From Atherinomorus stipes (taxonomy: Eukaryota > Chordata > Actinopteri > Atheriniformes > Atherinidae): a stretch of 64,000 nucleotides of DNA. The translations under genes and the position numbers were made by a program. The notes beneath the pieces were generated by a model, which saw nothing but the letters and a program-made list of their open reading frames with translations, ran no database searches and was not told the origin of the DNA. This document shows positions 22,401 to 31,513 of the stretch, piece after piece. Each line of letters starts with the position of its first letter. Positions within the stretch are counted from its first letter, which is position 1. Location of the stretch: NCBI GenBank assembly GCA_023101725.1, contig JALJCO010001053.1, forward strand, positions 62,001 to 126,000, given 5' to 3'.

Positions 22401-24739
22401 AAGCAAACAGCAAATCATACTTCAGCATACATGCTCTCTGACTGGACATCATCCCTCTGGTGCTCGTTAGCTTCTAAAATCTATCCATTTGTAATAATTT
22501 CCCATTAGCGTTCCTCGTCAAAATTAGCTGCACTCCCACCCCCTTCCAGACAATGTGTCACTGGCCACAGAGCCACGATCCTGCAGGATCACATCATGTA
22601 CAGAGTGAGCTTCGCCCGCTCTCTGTCTCATCACCGCTGAGATAATGAGAGTGGAGAAAGGTTTTGTTTTACCTCTGAGGACTCCCAGTGCAGCTGACAG
22701 GGCTGCAGGTATTTGCAGCTGTTGCCCCTGCTGGCGTGCAGACAGAAGGCTTCATACGGGCTCAAATGACCCTTTCACAGCTTCATTTTTCCTTATATAG
22801 ACCTATCTGATGCTGATCAAGATAAACAAACAATTCTTTTTCAGTTTTCTTTTCTTTAACTTTGCTTGTATTGTTGATTACTTCTGGAAACTGGAGGAAG
22901 ACGAGAGCTGTATTTGGGTGAAAATGAGCTGCTGACAGGCCTTCCTGCTGTATTTATTACAAGTTTGATTTATAGTGTGATATCCCGTAACAAAAAGCAG
23001 GGATGTCACGCACAGAGTCCAGGAAAAGTGACGGGCTGTGTAGACAGTAAATATCATGAGGTGAAGACATGAATTTCACGACCACTCACACTCAAAAGCT
23101 GTAAATGGTGAGGACAGCCCTGGAGGACCTGTGGGCTCAGGGGCAGAGGTTTAATGGGGAGGTGCCTGACCTCCGAGTGATCCAGCCAAAACGGAAAGTG
23201 GCAGTGAGATGTCTGTTTAGACGTGGGCTGCAGGCGAGGAGGAAGAGAAGGGGGGAAGGTGGGAGGGAGATGGCAGAGAAGAAGGGATGGGATTAAGAGT
23301 GCGCTCATTCTGAACTATTCCAGGGACAAGAATCCCGTTCCCAAGAGACCCTCGGACGACTCAGTGAGCCCGTCATTTCTGGTTTGGACATTTTAAAGGC
23401 TTGAGAGCGGGGTGTCTAAAACAACAGCGCTGTCCCCTCCTCTTCCTCAGCTGTTCAGACTCATTTAGAGAACAATACTTTTCCACTCATTTATCCGCTG
23501 CTCTGGCGGCTATTTATGGGGTAGTGTTAGTAGCAGACAGGAATCTGCTGCCTCTATTTTGCCTCAGCTTTGTCTCTGAGGGGATCAGAGATGTTTATGG
23601 CAGTGGATGAACCTCAAAAGGGCACATGTGCTTTACACAGGCTGGTACTGACCGCCACATCACTTCACACACATTTTCCTAACCACAAATGAGCCAAAGA
23701 GATATGGAGCCACATTTGTATCATGAAAAAGTGGTTTTGGAACTTGCAGCTGGTTGGATATAAATGCCAAGCAAATCCATTTAAACCAGCTTTTAAAATA
23801 CCATCTAAAAGCTGGAGAAGAGGAAGAGGAACACTTCTCAAATGTCTTAAATTGTGCCAAATGGGTCCAGAGCTGGCGCAGACAGACCAGTCATCCCTTT
23901 GGCTCTTGCATTGTCTCATTAATGGTGAAGTCTGTAGCGATGGCAGACCCCCAAAGAGCCAAACTAATGAGGGGCCCAAGCGTAACAACATAACGCAATG
24001 ACAGACACATTCAGGCTTAGAGAGGGTGTTGATGGACATGATGATACAGATGAGAGACATTGTGATGTGGAAGAAACATTCAACATAAGGGTGGGACGGG
24101 GGTTAAGAGGCTGTAGGGGGTTGAATTTGGTCTTGCATTATGGGCAGAGAGGGGACCGGTCCCAAGGGTTGAAACTGTCTATTCTTACTTAGTTATATTA
24201 GTCATCAGGAAGACATCTACAATTCAGCCTCACATGGCTTCACTTCATCCAAATTGCATCATCCTTCATGAGGGGGGAGGGGTTTGATTGTGTCAGCTCT
24301 CATCAACATTCCCCCACAGCTCTTCATCATCATATCTTTCTCCAGTCGGATCAATCCGGCGTGCCGACTCCCGGCAACAATACCATCCGTTCATAAAGCT
24401 CAAATCTTCCCCTGCAGCAGGGATGGTGGAGCCGCATGCAGCAGTAATACAAAACCACTGTCAAAGTCACATTGAAGATTCCTATGAACAAGCTGGCAGG
24501 CGAGCCACGAAGTGATGGAGCTCCCTGCAGTGAGGAACAACTGACTCTGCTCCTCTCAGTCAGAGACAGAAATAAAACCACATCACACTCCCAAAAAATA
24601 ACTTTGTGCCAACTAATTTCTTAAAACAAGAAGAGCAGAAGCTGCACTTTGGATCAGTTTTTAGAAGTCTTTCGCATGCCTCGCTGTCATGCAGCAACAC
24701 ACCATCAGGACTCCTACCTTTCTTTGTGGGCTCTGGCAT
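4719..24739 (-). CDS. mybpc1: Myosin-binding protein C, slow type, N-terminal part (gene runs off the left edge)
   Basis: Slow-type myosin-binding protein C is a thick-filament protein of the striated muscle A-band. It binds myosin, titin and actin and tunes cross-bridge cycling. The call rests on an ATG exon reading MPEPTKK, the known start of slow MyBP-C. A Pro/Glu/Thr-rich linker follows, spread over small exons. Then comes the first Ig-like domain (C1; segments such as [40 protein letters not shown] and [12 protein letters not shown]), and an M-motif exon containing ELDFSGLLK. Exons read 24718-24739, 20216-20242, 17671-17742, 15643-15858, 15220-15246 (tentative), 14701-14748, 9327-9368, 8625-8720, 6440-6588, 5564-5681 and 4719-~4775. 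Phases agree from the start through exon 5564-5681. The short exon expected between 5564 and 4775 was not found. The family is about 1,100 residues, so roughly the last 80% lies left of the window. The spic gene upstream on the same strand matches human 12q23. Confidence 0.92.
5564..5681 (-). CDS. mybpc1: mybpc1 exon: second half of Ig domain C1
   Basis: In phase 0 the exon starts [17 protein letters not shown] and carries the Ig-fold strand with YRCEV, whose Cys is the conserved core cysteine, followed by [13 protein letters not shown]. The acceptor is TTGGCAG and the donor GTCTGT, leaving phase 1. Confidence 0.93.
5750..6420. mobile_element. TTAA-flanked MITE filling a mybpc1 intron
   Basis: The left end TTAAAGGTTGAATATGGAAC and the right end CATATTCAACCTTTAA are inverted copies on TTAA. 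The 671-bp element makes up most of the 758-bp intron between two Ig-domain exons and stops about 18 bp before the upstream exon's donor. It contains no transposase. Confidence 0.8.
6440..6588 (-). CDS. mybpc1: mybpc1 exon: first half of Ig domain C1
   Basis: The exon enters in phase 1 and reads [19 protein letters not shown], then [20 protein letters not shown]. This is the first beta-sheet of the C1 Ig domain, with its conserved Trp residues. The acceptor follows CCAACAG, the donor is GTGTGA, and the exon leaves in phase 0, matching the next exon. Confidence 0.94.
6759..7491. mobile_element. Tc1-type MITE (family A) interrupted by a second MITE
   Basis: The body and outer ends belong to the family whose intact copies start CAGTCGTCCTCAAAATTATT (see 44191-44723). 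The right end reads GAGGACAACAGTA; the left end is degraded. The right arm is split by the 211-bp palindrome at 7243-7453. Removing that insert and one copy of an 8-bp duplication restores the element. Confidence 0.7.
7243..7453. mobile_element. Palindromic hAT-like MITE with 8-bp target duplication
   Basis: The inner sequence folds on itself (TCCTGGTCCTCAGGCACCCC against GGCCGGGGTTTCTGAGGACC). It is flanked by CTTTAATT at 7235-7242 and again at 7454-7461. An 8-bp direct repeat is the hallmark of hAT insertion. Related palindromes lie at 16153-16363 and, partly, at 61695-61800. Confidence 0.75.
7623..8535. mobile_element. hAT-like non-autonomous element
   Basis: The ends are TAGGGATGTATACC and the inverted GATACATCCCTA. 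The flanks are TTCAGCTG on the left and CTCAGCTG on the right, a 7-of-8 match consistent with an 8-bp hAT target duplication. The outer parts are rich in ACCGGTAT and ATCGATA palindromes. No open transposase frame was seen. It lies in the mybpc1 intron between 6588 and 8625. Confidence 0.72.
8625..8720 (-). CDS. mybpc1: mybpc1 exon: linker into Ig domain C1
   Basis: The exon is 96 nt, phase 1 to phase 1. It reads [17 protein letters not shown], then [16 protein letters not shown], matching the MyBP-C segment just before DITFIAK. The donor is GTGAGT. The acceptor (CTGGGAG) has a weak pyrimidine tract; it was chosen because it keeps frame. Confidence 0.88.
9327..9368 (-). CDS. mybpc1: mybpc1 small N-terminal exon
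   Basis: The exon is 42 nt, phase 1 to phase 1, and reads [14 protein letters not shown]. The acceptor is a strong TTTGTTTAG and the donor GTAACA. The composition suits the variable linker. It is assigned by phase and splice sites, not by similarity. Confidence 0.6.
10221..11277. mobile_element. Degraded Tc1/mariner-like relic
   Basis: Imperfect inverted ends (GAATGCAATGATTTGCAAAT on the left; CACTGCATTCTGTTTTTATT on the right) enclose a decayed frame. Around 10880-10915 the plus strand reads MVWGC followed by ISAH, the motif common to Tc1/mariner transposases. Many stops and frameshifts follow. A dead DNA transposon in an mybpc1 intron. Confidence 0.55.
12531..12835. mobile_element. Palindromic MITE, about 305 bp
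   Basis: The left arm CCAGCCTTTCCATGTGGGCC and the right arm, ending GGGCCCCACATGGAAATGCTGG, are inverted repeats that continue inward imperfectly. No coding potential and no clear target duplication were seen, so the superfamily is not assigned. Confidence 0.7.
13087..13335 (+). repeat. Dispersed repeat with a WRDLREETG coding fragment, copy 1
   Basis: The plus strand can be read [19 protein letters not shown]. The same motif recurs on the minus strand at 49930-50175, with matching flanks. The two copies mark a dispersed, probably transposon-derived repeat. The parent family is not identified, and neither copy is an intact gene. Confidence 0.55.
13422..14061. mobile_element. TTAA-flanked foldback MITE, 640 bp
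   Basis: The left end TTAAAGGATAAGTTTTTC and the right end GATAGTTATCCTTTAA are inverted copies. Pairing continues inward through GGACCTTATTTCTAGGAGTA and well beyond, so much of the element folds back. Both ends are on TTAA, as in the elements at 3152 and 5750. Confidence 0.8.
14701..14748 (-). CDS. mybpc1: mybpc1 small N-terminal exon
   Basis: The exon is 48 nt, phase 1 to phase 1, and reads [15 protein letters not shown], a Thr/Pro-rich linker. The acceptor is CATTGCAG and the donor GTTGGT. It is supported by splice signals and frame only. Confidence 0.65.
15220..15246 (-). CDS. mybpc1: mybpc1 candidate cassette exon
   Basis: The exon is 27 nt, phase 1 to phase 1, and reads AEWDPICVQ. 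The acceptor is GGTTTTTAG and the donor a strong GTGAGT. Joined after the PPPA of the exon at 15643 it gives PAEWDPI, loosely like the PAKDWTL segment of mammalian slow MyBP-C. It could be a chance splice pair. Confidence 0.45.
15643..15858 (-). CDS. mybpc1: mybpc1 exon: Pro/Glu/Thr-rich N-terminal linker
   Basis: The exon is 216 nt, phase 1 to phase 1. It reads [20 protein letters not shown] and continues acidic and proline-rich to [11 protein letters not shown]. The donor is a consensus GTAAGT and the acceptor CTATACAG. It is the largest piece of the disordered extension before Ig domain C1 and longer than the equivalent mammalian region as I remember it. Confidence 0.82.
16153..16363. mobile_element. 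Palindromic MITE related to the one at 7243
   Basis: The left arm CAGTGATTCCCAACCCTGGT and the right arm CAGGGTTGGAAATCACTG pair as an inverted repeat. Pairing continues through CCTCAAGGCA and the GACTTTCC / GGAAAGTC blocks. It contains no gene. Confidence 0.75.
16364..16418. repeat. (TA)n microsatellite
   Basis: A run of alternating T and A, with one interruption near 16380, follows directly on the palindromic MITE. Confidence 0.95.
16431..16852. mobile_element. Truncated family-A Tc1-type MITE
   Basis: The body matches the copies at 37308 and 44191, including the block around AGCCCCATCATGCTTGTT and the AT-rich right arm. Both terminal inverted repeats are missing or degraded. Confidence 0.65.
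17671..17742 (-). CDS. mybpc1: mybpc1 small N-terminal exon
   Basis: The exon is 72 nt, phase 1 to phase 1, and reads [20 protein letters not shown], then SPPP. The acceptor is ACATGCTCAG and the donor GTGGGT. The composition matches the neighbouring linker exons. Confidence 0.68.
18273..19085. mobile_element. hAT-like element (family B) carrying a SINE
   Basis: Rich in GATATTATC/GATATC words near both ends. It matches the element at 41619-42195 in inverted orientation: both carry a TTTCAGAGTCATGTGAC block and a CTGGCAGCCAGAT / ATCTGGCTGCCAG block. This copy is longer because of the SINE at 18411. It lies in the mybpc1 intron between 17742 and 20216. Confidence 0.72.
18411..18609 (+). mobile_element. 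tRNA-derived SINE with 15-bp target duplication
   Basis: The head keeps an RNA polymerase III A box (TAGCTCAGTTGG, 18422-18433) and a B box (GGTTCGATTCC, 18487-18497). A tRNA-unrelated body and a poly-A tail follow. Near-identical copies of AAAAAATCTTGGGAG flank it at 18396-18410 and 18610-18624, as expected from LINE-driven insertion. The related element at 41619 lacks it and shows the empty site. Confidence 0.9.
20216..20242 (-). CDS. mybpc1: mybpc1 exon 2
   Basis: The exon is 27 nt, phase 1 to phase 1, and reads DETPNGQPE after MPEPTKK. The acceptor is TTTCTGCAG and the donor GTGAGT. Confidence 0.8.
21432..21566. repeat. Short inverted repeat (palindromic MITE remnant)
   Basis: AGCCCTGCAGGTTTT at 21432 is exactly inverted at 21552-21566. 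CACACACCTGACA and TGTCAGGTGTG pair inside. There is no gene content; it lies in mybpc1 intron 1. Confidence 0.65.
24718..24739 (-). CDS. mybpc1: mybpc1 start exon
   Basis: ATGCCAGAGCCCACAAAGAAAG encodes MPEPTKK plus one base, followed by donor GTAGGA. The peptide is the characteristic start of slow MyBP-C. It lies about 280 bp downstream of a TATA box on the same strand. Confidence 0.9.
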
Positions 24740-25014
24740 CTTTGAGCCGTGTCCCAAGAAAACTGTGAAGGAGTCAGAAGGTGCAGGTAGAAACCTTCAG
24801 AGAAGTATGACTATGAGGCGAGGGAGCCCTCTCAAGTCCGGGAGGGACAGGTGGACGGTTTTGATAGATAATGACGCAACTGCAGCAGGAAAAATCTTTG
24901 GGAAGCCCTCACACCCGAGTGATGGGAGATAAGATGAACGCAAGGTTTGGAAATCTCCGTGGGGGATGGAGAGGAGGACCAGTTACAGATCCAGGCGGGA
25001 CTGGTTCTTAGGGG

Positions 25015-25023
25015 CTTATATAG
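25015..25023 (-). promoter_or_regulatory. mybpc1: TATA box of mybpc1
   Basis: On the minus strand the site reads CTATATAAG, a near-consensus TATA box. Transcription would start near 24,990, about 250 bp before the ATG. A CATTCC word (M-CAT-like, a muscle element) lies just upstream near 25083. The function is inferred from position. Confidence 0.65.
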
Positions 25024-25354
25024 AGAAGTGGCATGCTCCTCCTCTCTGTGGTGCCGCTCTGTGCTACATTTACTGCAGCATCATTCCCTACCAACTGCCG
25101 ACAACAGCAACTAAATGTGCACCTTTTGTTTTTCTATTTACAAGAGGGTTAACTTTGGAGCATATGCAATAATCCCAAAGTTTTAAAAAGTCTTTTAAAA
25201 GTGAAATGCAACACTTCATGTTGAACACAGACTTTCTGAGTGGCTTTGTTTGGTTTTAAATGCTTTCTACCTGTCAGTTCTGCCTCAGATCATTTTAATC
25301 TGCTGTTATTGAGACTTTTGACAAGCTCCGTTGTCAAAGATCTGTTTTTCAACC

Positions 25355-25591
25355 TGCACCCTTAAAACAGTTTGGTTGAATTTGACCAATCTGATTGGTA
25401 GTTATGTGTCCGACCATTAGATGAACAAAGATTTTTAACCAACATTTTGGTCAAAGTGACCAGTATTGATCACTTTGACCAAAATTTTGGTTGATCTAAC
25501 CAATCTTTTCGTTGTTTAACAACCAAAAGATTGGTTGGAAACATTACTACCAACCAGGTTGAATTCAACCAATCTATTTTTAGAGTGTGCA
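25355..25591. mobile_element. Palindromic MITE, 237 bp
   Basis: The outer ends pair (TTTGGTTGAATTTGACCAAT with TTGAATTCAACCAATC). A second stem surrounds TGGTCAAAGTGACCA / TGATCACTTTGACCA, and GGTTGG/CCAACC words recur throughout. The whole element can fold into one hairpin. Confidence 0.75.
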
Positions 25592-27537
25592 AGTTAAATG
25601 CAGTTCATCACCTGCTAAAAATGAAACCCTTAAATCTATCAGACTGAAATAAAAACAGTATCTTTGTGACTATTGTTTGCTATTAAGTATTTGAAGCTAT
25701 AGAATAATATACAGAGGATTTACAACTTACAATAAACACTTTTCGTGTTTGGAGTAATATTTCTTGTTTACAGGTGATTGAAAATCCCAGATTTTCTACC
25801 AGTTTTGTCAAATATTAACATTATAATGGCTTAATGTTCTTTCAAATTTTCTTTGACTTAAGCCTTTTGAATTTTGCCATTTTAACTCTAAGACTGCCCC
25901 CTTGTTTAGCAACAAGTCAGGAGGAGGAGGTTATAAAAGGAAAAGGTGTCGTCATTGTCACAGGTCTAAGGATGATGTAATTCTCTCCGACAATCCTGTG
26001 TGATACTCCGATGATATACAGCATATTCAGAGAATGTGTAGATTTATTTCAAAGAAAAGTTTGAGATGACAAGCAGGGCCCAGATGGAGATGCCAGATAT
26101 CAGTTTAATCCAGGGGGAATGTTGTCCAAGAACAGCAGGCTTTCCGACCTGGCAAATAAATACTTGGGAGATGCCTGGGGGGTGGCTAAATGGCCTATAC
26201 TTAGAAAGTGGTCATAAACCTTGACATTTGACACGTGCATCTGACATGAAATGAAAAGTTTCATTGTTATTCGTGTCACTGAAGTGACTGCTTTGGTCTT
26301 AATTAACGTTTTTAATCAAACTAACCAGAGAGCTGCTGGAAACTCAGAGAACCAAGATCCTGCTCCTGACTTTGTTGTTGATTTTGCTCTGAAGGTAGAC
26401 TTAAGAAATGCGCCATTAATTCCTCAGACAATCCAGCTGGACAGTAAAGTCAAGGACCTATTTCTGGGCTGTGGATATTGTCTATGAGCAGCTTAAATCC
26501 TCCTGTCAGAAATAAAGGAGGATCTTTGAAATGAGCGAGCACAAAATTAGACCAACAAAGCACTTTGAATTCATGTGATTTTGGATTTAATAATTCAGAA
26601 AGACAAGAAAAAAAAACTTAAATGGTTGTTTTCATAGCTCAGTTAGTGGCTTTTCATGGTAATCGACACTCACAGCTCAGTTAGCCCATTTATAACCAGG
26701 AGTGGGCTCCAGCAGTAAATACTGGGCTTAGGGACGTATCATGTGGGTCTGCTACAAAGAGCATACAAAACCATTTGGTATTACCCGGGACAGAAACAAG
26801 TTCACATCACAGAGGCAGTTAAGCCATGAGGTCACACCACACAGACCAAATGTAAAACCATGTGGGGGCCCTGAGAAGAACTACACTGACACCCTCTGGT
26901 TTAAAACACACTTCTCACCAGCTCAAAAGACACATCAAGTTCCGTTCCTCTGAAGCTGTTTTAGTTTTAGTCTGTAACAGACCCTGAATTTGAACATCAG
27001 GATTGTGCTTCTGTGCTAAAACTGTCAACCGTTAAAAGAGGCCTGTTCCAGAAAGGAGGCTCAACTAAACTCTGAGTCCAAAAAGAAACTCTGGGTTGAC
27101 CAACTCTGAGTTTTTGGTTTTCGGCTGCTTTGTGCTTTGAGCTCTCTTTACCCAGATTCAGGATCCACACAAAAAATGTCATTTTCTGTAGAGCTACAAT
27201 ATCTGAACTCATCATGGCAACAATTCAGTTCAATTCAATTCAATTCAATTCATGCAGACATGCAATTAATATAAGTTGAGACATGCAAATAAGTTAAACA
27301 AACACTCCCCATGCCAAAGCAAACACATAAAAGCTATCAATTTAAAACACATTAAAATTAAGGTGTTAAGAACATAAGTAAAACAAGCTAAAAGTAATAG
27401 AAAATTAAAGTGCAGGTAGAGTGCAGTGCATTTAGCTCCTGTGCTCAGATTTAAGTGTTAACAAGAGTTGAGAAGCTGGACAGCCCTGGGGATAAACGTA
27501 GTCTTCTTCCTCTGTGTCCTGCACCCTGAGGGAGAGG

Positions 27538-27803
27538 GACCCAACTACAGTCCCGATATGTCGCTATATATCCAATCCACGCCGAAAGTCCCAATCGGAA
27601 GTTTGTTTTTCACGTAACTTACTAAAATCTAACCCTAACCATGACCCTTCTCCTAACCCTAACCGCCAGACTACACCATACGCATCTGTATGCAAGCTGC
27701 AGATATTTACTGTTACGTGTTTAACTAACTTCCGCTGGAGACTTCCTGTATGGATTGGACGTATAGCGGCGTCCTTATCGGTCATTGTAACTGCAGTTGG
27801 GTA
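27538..27803. mobile_element. Inverted-repeat element with a telomere-like core
   Basis: The left end GACCCAACTACAGT and the right end ACTGCAGTTGGGTAC are inverted. Pairing continues through ATATCCAATCCA / TGGATTGGACGTAT and CGGAAGT / ACTTCCG. The middle carries clustered CCCTAACC units near 27633-27663. Confidence 0.65.
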
Positions 27804-28381
27804 CTCTTGCCCTGAGGGGAGCCACTTAAATTTGGAAAACAGAATGTGCGAAGTCTTTTAAAATACCGTGTGCTTTCTTTATTGTCTGTCTGTCACAAAG
27901 TGAGGTGAGGGTGCGGACAGGCTGGCCAAAGATTTTAAAGCAGACCTTCACAGTATTTAATGGTTTCTTGCAATGTGAGGGAGTAAAACCAGCTATTAAA
28001 AGAGAAGGTGATCACATTTTCTATAAAATCATAGTAAATGTAGGCCGTGCTAACCCCAAAGGATTTAAGTTTTCTAAGTAAGTACTCTCTCTGCTGGCAC
28101 TTTTTTTTTTTTTTTAAAAGAATAAATAAACAAGTTAGAAAGGGGGATGGAAAAAAAGGATCATAGGAGATAAAACTATTCCCTGATCACTGGTCCACTG
28201 ACTGAATATTTAACTTCATCATTAAAACTGCAGCATGTGGGCTAAAACATTAAAAATACAAGCATTAAAACAATCAACAGAAAAAGCAGATTGTGCAGGT
28301 GAGATATAATCTCACCTAGATATTCAACAGAAGAACACAAAATTAGATGTTAGCATAAAGCAGACATAAAATATATGTGTA

Positions 28382-30010
28382 CGTGTGTGAAAAAAATGCA
28401 CACTTCCTAATTTCTTACTTTCTCGCATCACACACACACTTAAATGTTTTAGATCATCAAACAAATTTAAATGTGAGACAAAGATAACACAAGTAAACAG
28501 AAAATGCAGTTTTTAAATGAAGATTGTTATTTTTGCAAGGGGGAAAAATCTAAACTTAAATGGCCCTGCATGAAAAAGTGATTGCCCCCATACACCTAAT
28601 AACTGGTTGGGCCACCCTTAGCAGCAACAACCGCAATCAAGCGTTTGTGATAACTGGCAATGAGTCTTCTACAGCGCTGTGGAGGAATTTTGTTTCACTC
28701 ATCTTTGCAGAATTGTTGTAATTCAGCCACATTGGAGGCTTTTCCAGCATGAACCGCCTCTTTAAGGTCATGCCACAGCATCTCAGTGGGATTCAGGTCC
28801 GGACTTTGACTAAGCCACTCCAAAGTCTTCATCTTGTTGTTCTTAAGCCATTCAGAGGTGGACTTGCTGGTGTGTTCTGGATCATTGTTCTGCTGCAGAA
28901 CCCAAGTGTGCTTCAGCTTGAGGTCACCAACAGACGGCCGGACATTCTCCTTCAGGATTTTTTGGTACACAGCAGAATTCATGGTTCCATTTACCACAGA
29001 AAGTCTTTCAGGTCCTGAAGCAGCTAAACAGCCCCAGACCATCACACTACCACCACCATATTTTACTGTTGCTTTTATGTTCCTTTTCTGAAATGCCGTG
29101 TTACTTTTACGCCAGATGTAATGGGACCAACACCTTCCAAAAAGTTCCACTTTTGTCTTGTCAGTCCACAGAGTATTTTTCCAAAAGTCTTGGGGATCAT
29201 CAAGATGCTTTCTGGCTAAACTGAGACGAGCCTTTATGTTCTTTTTGCTGAGCAGTGGTTTTGGTCTTGGAACTCTGCCATGCAGCCATTTTTGCCCCCC
29301 AGTCTCTTTCTGATGGTGGAGTCATGAACACTGACCTTAATTGAAGCAAGTGAGGCCTGCAGTTCTGCCCTTAAATGGATGTTGTTCTGGGGTCTTTTGT
29401 GATCTCTTGGATGAGTGGTCGTCGCTGTGCTCTTAGGGTAATTTTGGTCAGTCTGCCGCTCCTGGGAAGGTTCACCACTGTTCCATGTTTTCACCATTTG
29501 TGGATAATGGCTCTCACTGTGGTTCTGTGGAGTCCCAAAGCTTTAGAAATGGCTTTGGAACCTTTTTCAGACTGATAGATCTCAATGACTTTGTTTCTCA
29601 TTTTTTACTGAATTGTTTTTGGGATCGCAACATGATGTCTAGCTTTTGAGGATCTTTTTGGTCTACTTAAACTTTGTCAGGCAGGTCCTATTTAAGTGAT
29701 TTCTTGATTGAGAACAGGTGTGGCAGTAATCCGGCCTTGGTGTGGCTAGAGAAATTGAACTCAGCTTTCCAAAGATGTGATAAACCACAGTAAATTCATG
29801 TTTTAACATGGGGGGCAATCACTTTTTCACACAGGACCATGGAGGTTTGGATCCCCCCCCCCCCACTGATAAAAATCTTCATTCAAAAACTGCATTTTCT
29901 GTTTACATGTGTTATCTTTGACTCACATTAAAATTTGTTTGATAATCTGAAACATTTAAGTGTGACAAGTAAGAAATAAGGAAGGGGGCAAAAACTTTAT
30001 CACACAGCTG
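28382..30010 (-). mobile_element. Tc1-type transposon with long terminal inverted repeats
   Basis: The element is 1.63 kb, bounded by TA at 28380-28381 and 30011-30012. Terminal inverted repeats of roughly 200 bp pair through AATTTCTTACTT, CACACTTAAATGTTT, AGATAACACA and AAACAGAAAATGCAGTTTTT. Inner repeats (AAAAAGTGATTGCCCCC) close to the gene give the IR/DR layout known from fish Tc1 elements. The transposase reads on the minus strand and is broken. The right arm also carries a poly-C run near 29854. Confidence 0.9.
28596..29601 (-). pseudogene. Tc1 transposase pseudogene
   Basis: The reading starts MRNKVIEIYQSEKGSKAISK and shows a paired-like helix-turn-helix region, the LPRSGRLTK linker, WTDKTKVELFG (first catalytic Asp), then MVWGC and SPDLNPTE (catalytic Glu). 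It is disabled. TGA stops replace Trp at 29491-29493 and again after KDE at 28695-28697, and there is a frame change near 29,370. The motif usually read DNDPKHT is NNDPEHT, losing its first Asp. Expected family length is about 340 residues. Confidence 0.88.
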
Positions 30011-31200
30011 TATATATGTATATGCACACACATGCTAATACCTATAGACAAATATAGACTTGTAGACATCATATTCTTTATCGTACAATTATACACATCA
30101 GACCTAGCTTTGTAAAGAATCCCATGTGGGAAATAACTCTTACTTTGGAGCAGTTTTTTCAGGGCTTTTTAAAATTGAATTGGTGAAAGCTCTGTGAAAT
30201 GAGCTGGTAAATTATTCCATATTGGGTCCTCTGTAAAGAATACTGAACTAAGACTGACAAGTACGAGCAAACACGGGTGCCCTGATTAGACAACTACTTC
30301 GAGTGGAGTATTGGTGAAGAAAAAAAATATTGTTTAAAATTTTGGGGCAATAGATTTTTAACTGAATTGTAAACTTATTGTCCAATTTGAAATTGGTTGA
30401 CTTGAAAACACTAGAACATTTTGCTTTGATGAACAAGTGTTGAGATAAATGCCCCCGATCAACCCTGAATATCATTCCTAAAGCCATGTCCAACTGGGAA
30501 GAACAGACTGTACAAAAAACATCCTTCAGAAAGGTAACATCATTTTTTAACAGGCCATGATTGGGCAGCTTTTATTTCTATTTCACAGTGGCTGATATAC
30601 AAAGTATATCAAATATACAAAAATATACAAATTCAGCGGCTATTTCTAAATCTAGCAATTTACTATTATGGAAAATTAAATATTAAATTATATATATAAA
30701 TATTGTATATTTTAATTTTTTTTGTAAACAGAGTAAGCATGTAGTGAAAAGAACAGGCAGGATCCAATTTCCCAAACATGTCCCAAGATGCTTAAAACTC
30801 TGCAGCTGTTCCACCAGCTTGCTGGATGCTGAGTGGCTGGAACAAGTGCTCTGACTTTCCCTTTTGTAGACCAACAGCACAGCTCTTTGGTTTGGGAAGT
30901 TTTCGGCTCTAATGAGCTTTCAGGAATGGTTTGGACCAGGATGTGGACCCCCTGCTGATACCGTCTTACTACCTGGGAATCAGTCAGATGCTCTTGTAAG
31001 TAACCGGGTACAAAAAGTAGAAATCCTGTCCAGCAGTTGTTCTGACCAATCACTAAACCAGCTGAATTTAATTATCACAGCTTCTCTGCAGGCAGACGAG
31101 CTCGTTAGTGAAACACCTGTTATATGATGATTGATGATTGATGATTGATGTTTATTTAAGTGTCAAGCACCTTGGTGGGGGCCCAGCCCTCAGGGGGATA

Positions 31201-31513
31201 TTAGAAAATAAAAAAAAAAAAAAAAAAAGCCTTGGGGGAAAAAAAAAAAAAAAAAGAAAAAAAAAAAAAAAAAATAAAAAAAAAGGGGGATAAAGAGAGA
31301 GTAGAAGATCAAAAGGGGGAAAAAAAAATTTGTAGCAGAAAACGGGGGTTTTACAAAAAAATTTGGCGGGGGAAAAAAAAAAATTTCAAAAAGCAAGAAA
31401 AAAAATCCCCGCTTAATTTTTCAAAAAAAAAATAAATTTTTAATATGAATTAATTAAAAAAAAAAATTTTTAAATTAAAAAAAAAAAGAAAAAAAAAAAA
31501 AAAAAAAAAATTC
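31201..31513. repeat. A-rich homopolymer tract, probable sequence error
   Basis: Long A runs are broken by GGGGG blocks and occasional T runs, without a repeat unit. The pattern resembles consensus error around a homopolymer more than a true microsatellite. Confidence 0.7.

Larger units (their letters stand above)
25024..28379. other. Intergenic DNA upstream of mybpc1
   Basis: No exon or RNA gene was seen. It holds the palindromic elements at 25355-25591 and 27538-27803, a short (CAATT)n run near 27230, and otherwise unremarkable AT-rich sequence. Confidence 0.5.

Noticed and set aside
23054..24581. Cluster of overlapping open frames on both strands in mybpc1 intron 1
   Set aside because: This GC-richer intronic DNA has no splice signals at frame borders and no known motifs.
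28749..29091. Plus-strand open frames over the Tc1 element
   Set aside because: They are antisense shadows of the transposase pseudogene.
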